Source of the DNA: Staphylococcus hominis subsp. hominis
Lineage (GTDB): Bacteria; Bacillota; Bacilli; Staphylococcales; Staphylococcaceae
Direction of reading: 5' to 3'
Assembly (NCBI RefSeq): GCF_002901845.1
Contig: NZ_PPQE01000025.1
Span: 788,579 to 852,578, forward strand
DNA: 64,000 nucleotides
This document shows, in pieces, positions 55,041 through 64,000 of the stretch (the first letter of the stretch is position 1; every line of letters begins with the position of its first letter). The translations under genes were made by a program, and so were the position numbers. Under the pieces are notes generated by a model, which made no database searches, had not been told where the DNA came from, and worked only from the letters and a program-made list of their open reading frames with translations.

Positions 55041-55719
55041 TATAGAGTACCTCTCTTATCATTGATATCTCTTCTTCAATCTCTTCTAGTCTCTCACGAT
55101 GTTGTATTGGATTCAATTGATTACGAATATGCTCTAAAGCTGCTAACTCTCTTTCCCACTTTTTTATAAAAATACCGTTTTTATTATTTAAAAGAATAGG
55201 ACCAAATTTAAGTGATTTTTTATTAAGAAGATTAAGATTTTCTTTCCATTCACTAACTACAATTTCATAGATATGTCCTTTTTCTTCTAAAATTTCTTCA
55301 GCGATAATATCATAATTAAGATGTTGAAGTGTCTTGCGTAAGGTTTCAGTTTGAATATTACTTTGCAAAATTAGACGTGGATGATGTGCAAGTTTATCTT
55401 TACCTTCATCTAATATTTTCGCTATTAAAGGTCCACCCATTCCACAAATTGTGATATTATCTACTTTATCTTTCTCAGTTAGTATACTAAGACCATCACC
55501 TAATCGAACATCGATATGTTGAGTAAGTTGATGCTGTGCTACATTCTTTTTAGCAGCTGTATAAGGTCCTTTGATTACTTCGCCAGCAATAGCATCATCG
55601 CATAGATGATGTTGTAATGCATAAATAGGTAAATAAGCGTGATCAGAACCGATATCAGCTAATGAATTACTTAATAAGTATTGGCTTACAACTTTTAATC
55701 GATGATTTAATGATATCAT
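55030..55719 (-). CDS. trmK: tRNA (adenine-22-N1)-methyltransferase TrmK
   Basis: SAM-dependent enzyme that methylates A22 of tRNA. The 229 residues have the SAM motif LADIGSDHAYLPIYAL, then AGEVIKGPYTAAKKN, ITICGMGGPLIAKIL and LQSNIQTETLR, followed by a C-terminal coiled coil (about 180-229). GGAG precedes the ATG. It is the first gene after the sigA terminator and starts the trmK-yqfO-cshB-nfo operon. Confidence 0.94.
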   Translation of the reverse strand: MISLNHRLKVVSQYLLSNSLADIGSDHAYLPIYALQHHLCDDAIAGEVIKGPYTAAKKNVAQHQLTQHIDVRLGDGLSILTEKDKVDNITICGMGGPLIAKILDEGKDKLAHHPRLILQSNIQTETLRKTLQHLNYDIIAEEILEEKGHIYEIVVSEWKENLNLLNKKSLKFGPILLNNKNGIFIKKWERELAALEHIRNQLNPIQHRERLEEIEEEISMIREVLYNEN

Positions 55720-55737
55720 TGTTATCTCCTTTATTAT

Positions 55738-55772
55738 AAAAAGAGGCTAGGACATAGTATTGTCTTAGCCTC
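55738..55772 (-). terminator. Terminator of sigA
   Basis: A 12-bp stem (GAGGCTAAGACA / TGTCCTAGCCTC, one G-T or mismatch pair) with a 6-base loop and TTTTTAT on the minus strand, about 50 bases after the sigA stop. Confidence 0.88.
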
Positions 55773-55822
55773 AAGTTTCTTTATACATAACATCTATCGT
55801 TAACTCAGATTCACCATTAATC

Positions 55823-56959
<1,137 letters not shown>

Positions 56960-57102
56960 TCAATTAAGATATTTAATTATATAATAAATTATTATAATAA
57001 GAAAAGTATATTTTATAATAAACATGAAATATTATCATTCTATAGGTAATAAAAATGATATCCTTATTTCATAAATATTTAACTTACTATTTGTCTACCC
57101 TT

Positions 57103-57140
57103 TAAAAAAGCATAATAACCATTATACAGTAATGGTTATT
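57103..57140 (-). terminator. Terminator downstream of dnaG
   Basis: A perfect 11-bp stem (AATAACCATTA / TAATGGTTATT) with a 5-base loop. A T run follows only after four bases (ATGC), so it may be partial and let some dnaG transcripts read into sigA. Confidence 0.6.
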
Positions 57141-57202
57141 AAATATAAATACTATATTAAAAGTTTAATATTTGTTTATATTTTTTAAATTTAAATGTTC
57201 AT

Positions 57203-59011
57203 CTACATGCGTTGCTTATTTTTATCAACTATCATTTGTAAATAATATTTTTGAGATTCTACGTCACCAATTCTAAGTGCTTCTTTTAATTTATGATTAA
57301 GTTCTTCAATAGAATCTTCATATTTGTTTTCATTTAAGGTTGAGATATATTCTTCAATTTCTAAATCATAAGGTTCTCGATTTAATTCATAATCATCAAG
57401 CTGTATAATTGCTTCTCTAATATCTTTATCTTCAATGTATAATATTAAATCACTTATCGAATAGTAATCATTTTCAGAATAATAATCGGTTAGCGCTTTA
57501 AAAATACTTTGAAAATATTTATTCGTAAAATCATTTGCTTCAAGTTGTCGGTTATAATTTAGAAATACATCTTTATCCATCATAAAATGTTTTAATAAAG
57601 CTCTTTGTGCTTTTTCACTTTTGTTTAAATGTGTAAAAACAATGTTTAAATTTTGAGTATTTGAATTCGAGTTATCATTGGTATTTCCAATATAGTCTTC
57701 TTCATATGAGATAAATTCAGGTTGTTGATGTACATTGGACATCATAGTATTGGCATCAATATTGAAAATGTCAGCTACGTCATTCACAATTTTATTTTTT
57801 AATATTGAAGATCTGACAAATGAAATATCTTCAGTAATCTCTTTAAAGTGACGCTCATAAGCTAGATCATTATTTTCAATTTCTTCTCGATAGAATTGAA
57901 CTTTGTAAATAATAAACGATTTCTTCTCATTATTTAAAAATTCTATAAATTTTTCTTTACCGAATTTAACTATATATTCATCGGGATCCATGTTTTTTGG
58001 TAATTGTACTACAAATACATTTAATCCATGTTTCAGTAAATGTTCTCCAGTTTTTAAAGTGGCCTCTTGACCAGCAAAGTCTCCATCAAACATTAAAGTT
58101 ATATTAGAGGTTAATTTTTTTAAAACTGTCATGTGATCTTCTGATAATGCTGTACCCATACTTGCTACCACTGTTTTTAATCCAGCGTAATCAGCTTTAA
58201 TTACATCCATAAATCCTTCTAACAACATTACTTCATCATTTTTTCTAATTGATTTTCTTGCGTTATCAAGATTATAAAGTAATCGTCTTTTTTGAAAAAT
58301 CGGTGTCTCAGGACTATTTAAATACTTAGGTTCTTGATTGTTATAAGTTCTACCAGAAAAACCGACAATTCTTCCTTGAGCATTTTTTAAAGGAAACATG
58401 ATGCGATCTCTAAAACGATCGTAGTAACTAAAATTTTCTTCGTTACGTGATAACAAACCAGCTTCATAAGCTAGTTCTATGTCATATCCTTTTTGTTTTA
58501 AAAAGTCATGACAAAAGTGAGCGTTATTAGGGGCATACCCTATTCCACGAGATTTTATTAATTCTTCAGTGAAACCACGATTTACGAGATAATTTAAAGC
58601 TTCTTCACCTTCTACTGATTTCATTAATGCATACATATAATATTCATTAATTAATTCATGCATTTCAATCATTTTTAAGTCTTCAGATGCTATTTGAGTT
58701 GTAGAGGGATTAGAATGACCAATATCTACTTTTATATTAACGCGTTCTCCAAGTTCTTGTACTGCTTCTACGAATGAAATGTCCTTAATGTCTTGAATAA
58801 ATTGAAAAACATTTCCACCTTTTTTACAACCAAAGCAATGGCATATTTGTTTATCTTCAGAAACTGTAAAAGAAGGTGTTTTTTCATCATGAAAAGGACA
58901 CAAACCAATGTAATTGCGTCCTCTTTTTTCTAATTTCACATATTCACTTACTAAATCTAAAATATCTGTTTTTTCCTTTATTTCGTTAATTACAGACTGT
59001 TCTATACGCAA
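57203..59011 (-). CDS. dnaG: DNA primase
   Basis: Makes RNA primers at the replication fork. The 602 residues have the N-terminal CHC2 zinc finger ([11 protein letters not shown] and [11 protein letters not shown]), the TOPRIM domain with [15 protein letters not shown] and MFDGDFAG, and a C-terminal helicase-binding domain. It starts with TTG at 59009-59011 behind AGGTGA. Placed upstream of sigA as in the classic macromolecular synthesis operon. rpsU is not next to it here. Confidence 0.95.
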   Translation of the reverse strand: MRIEQSVINEIKEKTDILDLVSEYVKLEKRGRNYIGLCPFHDEKTPSFTVSEDKQICHCFGCKKGGNVFQFIQDIKDISFVEAVQELGERVNIKVDIGHSNPSTTQIASEDLKMIEMHELINEYYMYALMKSVEGEEALNYLVNRGFTEELIKSRGIGYAPNNAHFCHDFLKQKGYDIELAYEAGLLSRNEENFSYYDRFRDRIMFPLKNAQGRIVGFSGRTYNNQEPKYLNSPETPIFQKRRLLYNLDNARKSIRKNDEVMLLEGFMDVIKADYAGLKTVVASMGTALSEDHMTVLKKLTSNITLMFDGDFAGQEATLKTGEHLLKHGLNVFVVQLPKNMDPDEYIVKFGKEKFIEFLNNEKKSFIIYKVQFYREEIENNDLAYERHFKEITEDISFVRSSILKNKIVNDVADIFNIDANTMMSNVHQQPEFISYEEDYIGNTNDNSNSNTQNLNIVFTHLNKSEKAQRALLKHFMMDKDVFLNYNRQLEANDFTNKYFQSIFKALTDYYSENDYYSISDLILYIEDKDIREAIIQLDDYELNREPYDLEIEEYISTLNENKYEDSIEELNHKLKEALRIGDVESQKYYLQMIVDKNKQRM

Positions 59012-59074
59012 TATATATCACCTATTAAATAGTAGTCATAATATTATACACTTTTATAAAAGGTTTTTAAATAT

Positions 59075-59887
59075 TTATGCTTTACTTTCAATAATTTGTA
59101 TAACATCATTTGCTGTTTCTTCAATAGCCTTATCAGATACATCAATAACAGGGCATCCTATTTTTTCGACAATTTTTTCAAAATATTGAATTTCTTCTTT
59201 AATTCTATCTTCAGTCGCATATCTAGCATGTTCACCTAATCCTAATTGTTTAAGTCGTTGTTTTCTTATTAAATTAAGTTTATCTTCACTAATCTTTAAT
59301 GCTATACATTTAGTTGGATTAATTTTAAATAATTCGTCTGGTGGCGTTACCTCTGGAACTAGAGGAATGTTCATTACTTTATAGCTTTTGTGCGCTAAAT
59401 ACTGAGATAGAGGCGTCTTAGAAGTTCTTGAAATGCCAATTAAAACAATATCTGCCTTAGGTAATCCTTTCGCATCTTTACCATCATCGTATTTTACCGC
59501 AAATTCGATTGCATCTATTTTTTTGAAATAGGCATCGTCTAATTTATGAACTCTGCCTGGCTGATTATACGGCTCCTCATCATGCGTTTGATTAAGTAGT
59601 GTCATTAGAGGACCCATTATATCAACAGCTTTTAAAGAGAAATCGTCTACTTTTTTCTTCATATATGCTTTAATTTCTGGTTCTACTAACGTATATACAA
59701 TAATTGCATTTTTATCTATAGCGACCTGTATAACTTCATCTATATCCTTAAAGGTTTCTATATAAGGATATCTCAAAAAACCATGTTTACAAGCTTTAGG
59801 ATTAAAGTGAGCGACGCAAGCACTAGCAACCAACTCAGCTGTATCTCCTATTGAATCAGATGCAATGATTATCTTTATATTTTCCAT
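59075..59887 (-). CDS. ppsR: Pyruvate,phosphate dikinase regulatory protein (bifunctional kinase/phosphorylase, YqfL type)
   Basis: Controls pyruvate,phosphate dikinase (or PEP synthase) by ADP-dependent phosphorylation and Pi-dependent reversal on a threonine. The 270 residues carry [20 protein letters not shown], the nucleotide loop [16 protein letters not shown] and the C-terminal [29 protein letters not shown]. It starts 10 bases after the ccpN-type gene, the same pair found in B. subtilis (ccpN-yqfL), where both act on gluconeogenesis. I give the residues in fragments as seen. Confidence 0.92.
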   Translation of the reverse strand: MENIKIIIASDSIGDTAELVASACVAHFNPKACKHGFLRYPYIETFKDIDEVIQVAIDKNAIIVYTLVEPEIKAYMKKKVDDFSLKAVDIMGPLMTLLNQTHDEEPYNQPGRVHKLDDAYFKKIDAIEFAVKYDDGKDAKGLPKADIVLIGISRTSKTPLSQYLAHKSYKVMNIPLVPEVTPPDELFKINPTKCIALKISEDKLNLIRKQRLKQLGLGEHARYATEDRIKEEIQYFEKIVEKIGCPVIDVSDKAIEETANDVIQIIESKA

Positions 59888-59897
59888 TGTTTATCAC

Positions 59898-60521
59898 CTA
59901 TTCTTTAAATAATGAAACAAATAATTTTGTTATTGTTGTTTTAGATATTCTACCTACAACTTTATATTTACTATTTTCTTTTTTTCTAACGACGGGAATT
60001 GAATCAATTTCCTTATCTATCATTTGACTTGCAGCATAGATGACGAGGTCTTCTTCTTTTAAATAAACAATATTAGGCATACGTGACATGATGATACTTA
60101 TAGGCATAGTATGAATATCTTGACCAATCATAGAGGCACGTAACAAATCTTTTCGCGAGCTCACACCAATCAATTCATCTTTTTGATTAGTAATAAATAA
60201 TGTTCCTGTATCTTCTAAAAATATAGTACATATAGCATCATAAATTGTCGTATCTTCTTTAACGATAACAGGTAGAGACATATGATCTTTTATTATATAT
60301 TGACGTAAATGATCACTGATTAATTTATTCTTGGATTTACCTGAATAATAATAACCCACACGTGGTCTAGCTTCAATAAAACCAGACATAGTTAAAATAG
60401 CTAAATCAGGACGTAAAGTAGCACGAGTTAAATTAAGCTTATCTGCTATATGTTCACCTGTTATCGGGCCACCATCCTTAACTATTTCAATTATTTGTTC
60501 TTGTCTTTTACTTAATTCTAT
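59898..60521 (-). CDS. ccpN: CcpN-type repressor of gluconeogenesis (HTH plus two CBS domains)
   Basis: Homologue of B. subtilis CcpN, which represses gapB and pckA when glycolytic carbon is plentiful. The N-terminal winged helix (ELSKRQEQIIEIVKDGGPIT, then ADKLNLTRATLRPDLAIL) is followed by two CBS domains (about 80-140 and 145-205) that sense nucleotides. The frame from the upstream stop (60528-60530) holds no ATG, GTG or TTG until Met-45 inside the protein, after the whole HTH. I therefore place the start at the ATA 60519-60521, nine bases after AGGGG; this is unusual and a sequence error is possible. 207 residues. Confidence 0.8.
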   Translation of the reverse strand: MELSKRQEQIIEIVKDGGPITGEHIADKLNLTRATLRPDLAILTMSGFIEARPRVGYYYSGKSKNKLISDHLRQYIIKDHMSLPVIVKEDTTIYDAICTIFLEDTGTLFITNQKDELIGVSSRKDLLRASMIGQDIHTMPISIIMSRMPNIVYLKEEDLVIYAASQMIDKEIDSIPVVRKKENSKYKVVGRISKTTITKLFVSLFKE

Positions 60522-60551
60522 AGGTCTTCACCCCTTTTAATTTCATGTTTT

Positions 60552-60580
60552 ATTATACCTATTTATATATATACCTACAA
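60552..60580 (-). promoter_or_regulatory. Promoter of the ccpN-ppsR operon
   Basis: TTGTAG (60575-60580), 17-base spacer and a perfect TATAAT (60552-60557) on the minus strand. The expected transcript start near 60545 leaves a leader of about 25 bases including the ribosome binding site for the ATA start. Confidence 0.6.
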
Positions 60581-60594
60581 ATACATATAAATCC

Positions 60595-60623
60595 TTGCTA
60601 TTAAATTTTCTATGAATTAAAAT
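60595..60623 (+). promoter_or_regulatory. Candidate promoter of glyS
   Basis: TTGCTA (60595-60600), 17-base spacer and TAAAAT (60618-60623). A start near 60630 would put the RNA end at the AGCGAG element of the T-box, which would cut off part of Stem I; a start further upstream is possible. Confidence 0.45.
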
Positions 60624-60840
60624 ATGATTAAGCGAGTTAAGGTTGGTGGAAGCTTAACATTTTAAAAATTGGCTTATCAATATCATTACATAAAAGCGAG
60701 TGTCTACACTAATTTGGGTGGAACCGCGGGTTATTTTGTTAACACTATATATTTATATAGATGAATTATTAACTCGTCCCAAGATAATAATAAGTATTGT
60801 TTTATATTTATTTATTGTCTTGGGACGTTTTTATTTTAAA
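60620..60840 (+). promoter_or_regulatory. T-box riboswitch for tRNA-Gly upstream of glyS
   Basis: Shows in order: the AGCGAG bulge (60631-60636), a GTTAAG/CTTAAC hairpin with GGTGG loop element, the specifier GGC (60671-60673, pairs with anticodon GCC), an AGTG/CACT stem III, and the T-box GGGTGGAACCGCGGGT (60716-60731). The UGGA there pairs with the UCCA end of tRNA-Gly. A 10-bp terminator stem, extendable to 16 bp (60775-60784 and 60818-60827), with TTTTTATTTT follows. Uncharged tRNA-Gly should switch it on. Confidence 0.93.
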
Positions 60841-60852
60841 AGGAGAGATAAT

Positions 60853-62244
60853 ATGGTTAAAGATATGGATACTATTGTATCACTAGCTAAACATAGAGGA
60901 TTTGTATTCCCAGGTAGTGATATTTACGGTGGTTTATCTAATACATGGGATTATGGTCCATTAGGTGTTGAATTAAAAAATAATATTAAAAAAGCATGGT
61001 GGCAAAAATTCATTACTCAATCACCATACAATGTTGGGATTGATGCTGCAATTTTAATGAATCCAAAAACTTGGGAAGCATCTGGTCATTTAGGTAATTT
61101 TAATGACCCAATGATTGATAATAAAGATAGTAAAATTCGCTATCGTGCAGATAAATTAATCGAAGACTATATGCAAAATGAAAAAGGTGATGAAAATTTC
61201 ATTGCTGATGGCTTAAGTTTTGAAGAAATGAAACGCATCATCGATGATGAAGGTATTGTATGTCCAGTAAGTGGTACTGCTAATTGGACAGATATTCGTC
61301 AATTTAACTTAATGTTTAAAACATTCCAAGGTGTTACTGAGGGCTCTACTAATGAACTATTTTTACGTCCAGAAACTGCTCAAGGTATTTTCGTAAACTA
61401 TAAAAACGTTCAACGTTCAATGCGTAAAAAATTACCATTCGGTATTGGTCAAATCGGTAAATCATTCCGTAATGAAATCACGCCTGGTAACTTTATTTTT
61501 AGAACAAGAGAATTTGAACAAATGGAATTAGAATTCTTCTGTAAACCTGGTGAAGAAATTGAATGGCAAAATTACTGGAAAACATTTGCAAGTCAATGGT
61601 TAAAAGATTTAAACATCAATGAAGAAAATATGAGATTACGTGACCATGATGAAGAAGAATTATCTCACTATTCTAATGCGACTACAGATATTGAATATAA
61701 ATTCCCATTTGGTTGGGGCGAATTATGGGGTATTGCAAGCCGTACTGATTTTGACTTGAAAAAGCACAGTGAACATTCTGGCGAGGATTTCAGATATCAT
61801 GATCCAGAAACAAATGAGAAATATATTCCATATTGTATTGAACCTTCTTTAGGGGCAGATCGTGTTACATTAGCTTTCTTATGTGATGCTTATGATGAAG
61901 AAGGCGTTGAAGGTAGTAAAGATGCTCGTACAGTAATGCATTTCCACCCTGCTTTAGCACCATATAAAGCTGCTATTTTACCATTAAGTAAAAAATTATC
62001 TGAAGAAGCAATTAAAATCTTTGAACAATTAAGTTCTAAGTTTTCTGTTGATTTTGATGAATCACAATCAATTGGTAAGCGTTATCGTCGTCAAGATGAG
62101 ATCGGTACTCCTTACTGTATTACATTTGATTTCGATTCATTAGAAGATAATCAAGTTACAGTACGTGATAGAGATTCTATGGAACAAGTTCGTATGCCAA
62201 TCTCAGAATTAGAAACATTCTTAGCTGAAAAAGTTAAGTTTTAA
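60853..62244 (+). CDS. glyS: Glycyl-tRNA synthetase
   Basis: Charges tRNA-Gly for protein synthesis and, in staphylococci, for the pentaglycine bridges of the cell wall. The 463 residues are of the single-chain homodimeric class II type, with [23 protein letters not shown] (seen in two parts), [16 protein letters not shown] (motif 2 region), [21 protein letters not shown] and EPSLGADR (motif 3). The start is the ATG at 60853 after AAAGGAGAG. A longer in-frame reading from 60700 runs through the T-box and is not coding. Confidence 0.97.
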   Translation: MVKDMDTIVSLAKHRGFVFPGSDIYGGLSNTWDYGPLGVELKNNIKKAWWQKFITQSPYNVGIDAAILMNPKTWEASGHLGNFNDPMIDNKDSKIRYRADKLIEDYMQNEKGDENFIADGLSFEEMKRIIDDEGIVCPVSGTANWTDIRQFNLMFKTFQGVTEGSTNELFLRPETAQGIFVNYKNVQRSMRKKLPFGIGQIGKSFRNEITPGNFIFRTREFEQMELEFFCKPGEEIEWQNYWKTFASQWLKDLNINEENMRLRDHDEEELSHYSNATTDIEYKFPFGWGELWGIASRTDFDLKKHSEHSGEDFRYHDPETNEKYIPYCIEPSLGADRVTLAFLCDAYDEEGVEGSKDARTVMHFHPALAPYKAAILPLSKKLSEEAIKIFEQLSSKFSVDFDESQSIGKRYRRQDEIGTPYCITFDFDSLEDNQVTVRDRDSMEQVRMPISELETFLAEKVKF

Positions 62245-62250
62245 TATAAC

Positions 62251-62295
62251 AAGAACCCACTTATTACTTGCTATGAGTAATATGTGGGTTCTTTT
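62251..62295 (+). terminator. Terminator of glyS
   Basis: A stem of 10 bp (AAGAACCCAC / GTGGGTTCTT) extended inward by TTATTACT/AGTAATAT, followed by a short TTTT, seven bases after the stop. On the other strand it could also serve recO, though the T run is poor there. Confidence 0.82.
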
Positions 62296-62316
62296 AATTA
62301 ATTTAAACATTGTATA

Positions 62317-63066
62317 TTATTCTAATCGCTTAAGTTGATTAATTAATTTTTGACCTTTAAAGTACATGCCAGCATATTCTTTATACAGCATTATCATTAA
62401 TTCTGACATTTCATCTAATAAAGTTTGGTTAATATTAAAATGATTCATTTTATCAATTGGCAACTTTTGTAAAATATCCAATAAATAAAATGTTTTATTG
62501 GATAGCTTTAATGCATAAGGATCATTATTTAATACAGTTTCTGAGATTGTCCCGTCATATTTAAAACTGTAAGCAATAAGCTTAGATTGATCAGTATCAC
62601 CAGTAATTGCACAATAATTGAAAAATGCGTCAAAACCAAATTTATTCATACATTTCAATAATACGATAATCGACATTAATTGAGCAGAATTACCTTCTGA
62701 AATTTTATTGAGTACAAATTCTAATAACTTATAATGATATAGAGAAACTTCATCTGGTTCTAATGATCGATCTATTGCTTCGACACATAAAGTCGCATAA
62801 CTACTATCAAAAATATCTAATCGTAATTGATAATATTGGTTTATGACATCAATAGAACTGAGCGTCCCCATACCTTTCCATTTATTATAAATAAATAAGC
62901 CATACACAAAGAGTTGTGTATGAGCTTGCAAGCCGGTTTTAGATTTCTTAGCACGTCTTACCATAATAGGAATTTTAGCACCATGCTCGTTTAATATTGT
63001 AATAATTTTATCGGATTCACCATAATCTACTGATTTTATGATAATTCCTTTTTGTTTTTCTAACAA
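62317..63066 (-). CDS. recO: DNA repair protein RecO
   Basis: Recombination mediator that, with RecR, loads RecA on SSB-coated single-stranded DNA. The 249 residues have an N-terminal OB fold (about 1-80, [33 protein letters not shown]) and a helical C-terminal domain. No CxxC zinc cluster is obvious. The ATG lies 33 bases after the era stop, the conserved order era-recO. Confidence 0.94.
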   Translation of the reverse strand: MLEKQKGIIIKSVDYGESDKIITILNEHGAKIPIMVRRAKKSKTGLQAHTQLFVYGLFIYNKWKGMGTLSSIDVINQYYQLRLDIFDSSYATLCVEAIDRSLEPDEVSLYHYKLLEFVLNKISEGNSAQLMSIIVLLKCMNKFGFDAFFNYCAITGDTDQSKLIAYSFKYDGTISETVLNNDPYALKLSNKTFYLLDILQKLPIDKMNHFNINQTLLDEMSELMIMLYKEYAGMYFKGQKLINQLKRLE

Positions 63067-63099
63067 TGCATCTCACCGGCTTTCCTATTAATTTAAACG

Positions 63100-63999
63100 T
63101 TAATCTTGATCTTCAACATATCCCATTTGACGAATAAAGTTTACTTTATTTCTCCAATCTTTCTGAACTTTTACCCATAATTCAAGGTAAACTTTTGATC
63201 CGAGAAGCATTTCAATATCGCGTCGAGCTCTTTTACCAACTTCTTTAAGTTTTTTCCCACCCTTACCTATAACAATTCCTTTTTGAGAATCACGTTCAAC
63301 AAAAATAGTTGCTTCAATTCTTACTCTTTCTTCACTTTCCTTAATCATTCTGTCTACATTTACCCCTATTGCATGTGGGATTTCTTCACTTGTTAAATGT
63401 AAGATTTTTTCTCTAATAATCTCGCCTACTACAAATTGTTCTGGATGATCCGATATTTGATCATCAGGGTAATATTTTGGACCTTCAGGTAAATAATCTT
63501 TAAGTACATCGATAAAATGATCCACATTCAATCCCTCAAGTGCCGAAATTGGCACGATTTCAGTAAAATCCATATAGGTTTTATATTTTTCAATCTTAGG
63601 CATAAGTGCATCTGGATGAACTAAATCAATTTTATTTAACACTAGAAATACCGGTGTTTTAACATTTTTCAGCATTTCCATTATATATTCATCACCACGA
63701 CCAATATCTTCATTTACATTTACCATAAACATAATAGCATCGATTTCTGATAGCGTATTTTTAGCTACACGCATCATATAATCTCCTAATTTATGCTTAG
63801 GTTTATGAATGCCTGGTGTATCTAAGAAAATGATTTGAGCATCTTCTCTTGTCATTACTCCCTGAATTTTATTTCTTGTTGTTTGAGCTTTATCTGACAT
63901 AATTGCAATTTTATGTCCAATGACTCTATTCATAAATGTGGATTTTCCCACATTCGGTCTCCCTATAATAGATACAAATCCTGATTTGTGTTCTGTCAT
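63100..63999 (-). CDS. era: GTPase Era
   Basis: Essential GTPase that binds 16S rRNA near its 3' end and helps mature the small ribosomal subunit. The complete 299-residue protein is present, its ATG ending one base before the window edge. It has G1 [10 protein letters not shown]2 region, G3 DTPGIH, G4 NKID and G5 SALEG, and a C-terminal KH domain with [21 protein letters not shown]. Its ribosome binding site and any upstream gene lie outside the window. Confidence 0.97.
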   Translation of the reverse strand: MTEHKSGFVSIIGRPNVGKSTFMNRVIGHKIAIMSDKAQTTRNKIQGVMTREDAQIIFLDTPGIHKPKHKLGDYMMRVAKNTLSEIDAIMFMVNVNEDIGRGDEYIMEMLKNVKTPVFLVLNKIDLVHPDALMPKIEKYKTYMDFTEIVPISALEGLNVDHFIDVLKDYLPEGPKYYPDDQISDHPEQFVVGEIIREKILHLTSEEIPHAIGVNVDRMIKESEERVRIEATIFVERDSQKGIVIGKGGKKLKEVGKRARRDIEMLLGSKVYLELWVKVQKDWRNKVNFIRQMGYVEDQD

Positions 64000-64000
64000 T

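Noticed and set aside
60700..60852. In-frame N-terminal extension of glyS by 51 residues
   Set aside because: It runs through the T-box antiterminator and terminator and lacks a ribosome binding site; the ATG at 60853 has an ideal site and gives the family length.

Overview
The window is a stretch of core chromosome from a low-GC Firmicute, almost certainly a coagulase-negative Staphylococcus. The evidence is the AT-rich base composition, strong GGAGG-type ribosome binding sites, many TTG/GTG starts, and protein sequences plus gene order that follow the scpB-to-era segment of the S. aureus chromosome as I remember it, with enough residue differences that it is not S. aureus. Species cannot be fixed from the sequence alone. 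I see no insertion sequence, prophage, CRISPR array, rRNA or tRNA gene. About 71 protein genes are supported, most of them on the minus strand.

Left third (1-24 kb): chromosome segregation and dimer resolution (scpB, scpA, xerD), fur behind a PerR-type box, a Nudix ADP-ribose pyrophosphatase, two oxidoreductases, proC, rnz, and carbon metabolism (zwf, an AraC-GyrI regulator, malA with a cre site, gnd, an M20 peptidase). A 31-residue membrane miniprotein resembling Prli42 follows, then an aromatic-acid-exporter-type protein with bacilliredoxin BrxB. The branched-chain 2-oxoacid dehydrogenase operon (lpd-bkdAA-bkdAB-bkdB) makes branched acyl-CoA primers for membrane lipids.

Middle (21-46 kb): recN and argR, then ispA, xseA/xseB, nusB, a YqhY-type Asp23 protein, accB/accC, efp and pepQ. 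A lipoprotein and small membrane protein pair, lipM (octanoyl transfer for lipoylation) and a membrane rhodanese come next. The glycine cleavage operon (gcvT-gcvPA-gcvPB) sits behind a one-aptamer glycine riboswitch. LipM serves the lipoyl domains of BkdB and of the glycine cleavage H protein. The comG type IV pilus operon runs directly into aroK, and a tightly overlapping housekeeping operon (yqgN, rhomboid, yqgQ, glcK, yqgV, yqgX) follows.

Right third (46-64 kb): rpmG, penicillin-binding protein 3, sodA, the zinc uptake operon znuC-znuB-zur behind a Zur box, nfo-cshB-yqfO-trmK, the macromolecular synthesis genes sigA and dnaG, ppsR and a CcpN-type repressor that seems to start at a rare ATA codon, glyS behind a tRNA-Gly T-box, recO and era.

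I did not find a convincing new gene system. The most interesting material is regulatory. There are two separate glycine sensors (riboswitch and T-box), a hairpin that buries the comGA ribosome binding site inside an intrinsic terminator, a non-canonical start for the CcpN homologue, and recognisable PerR, Zur, ArgR and CcpA operator candidates.
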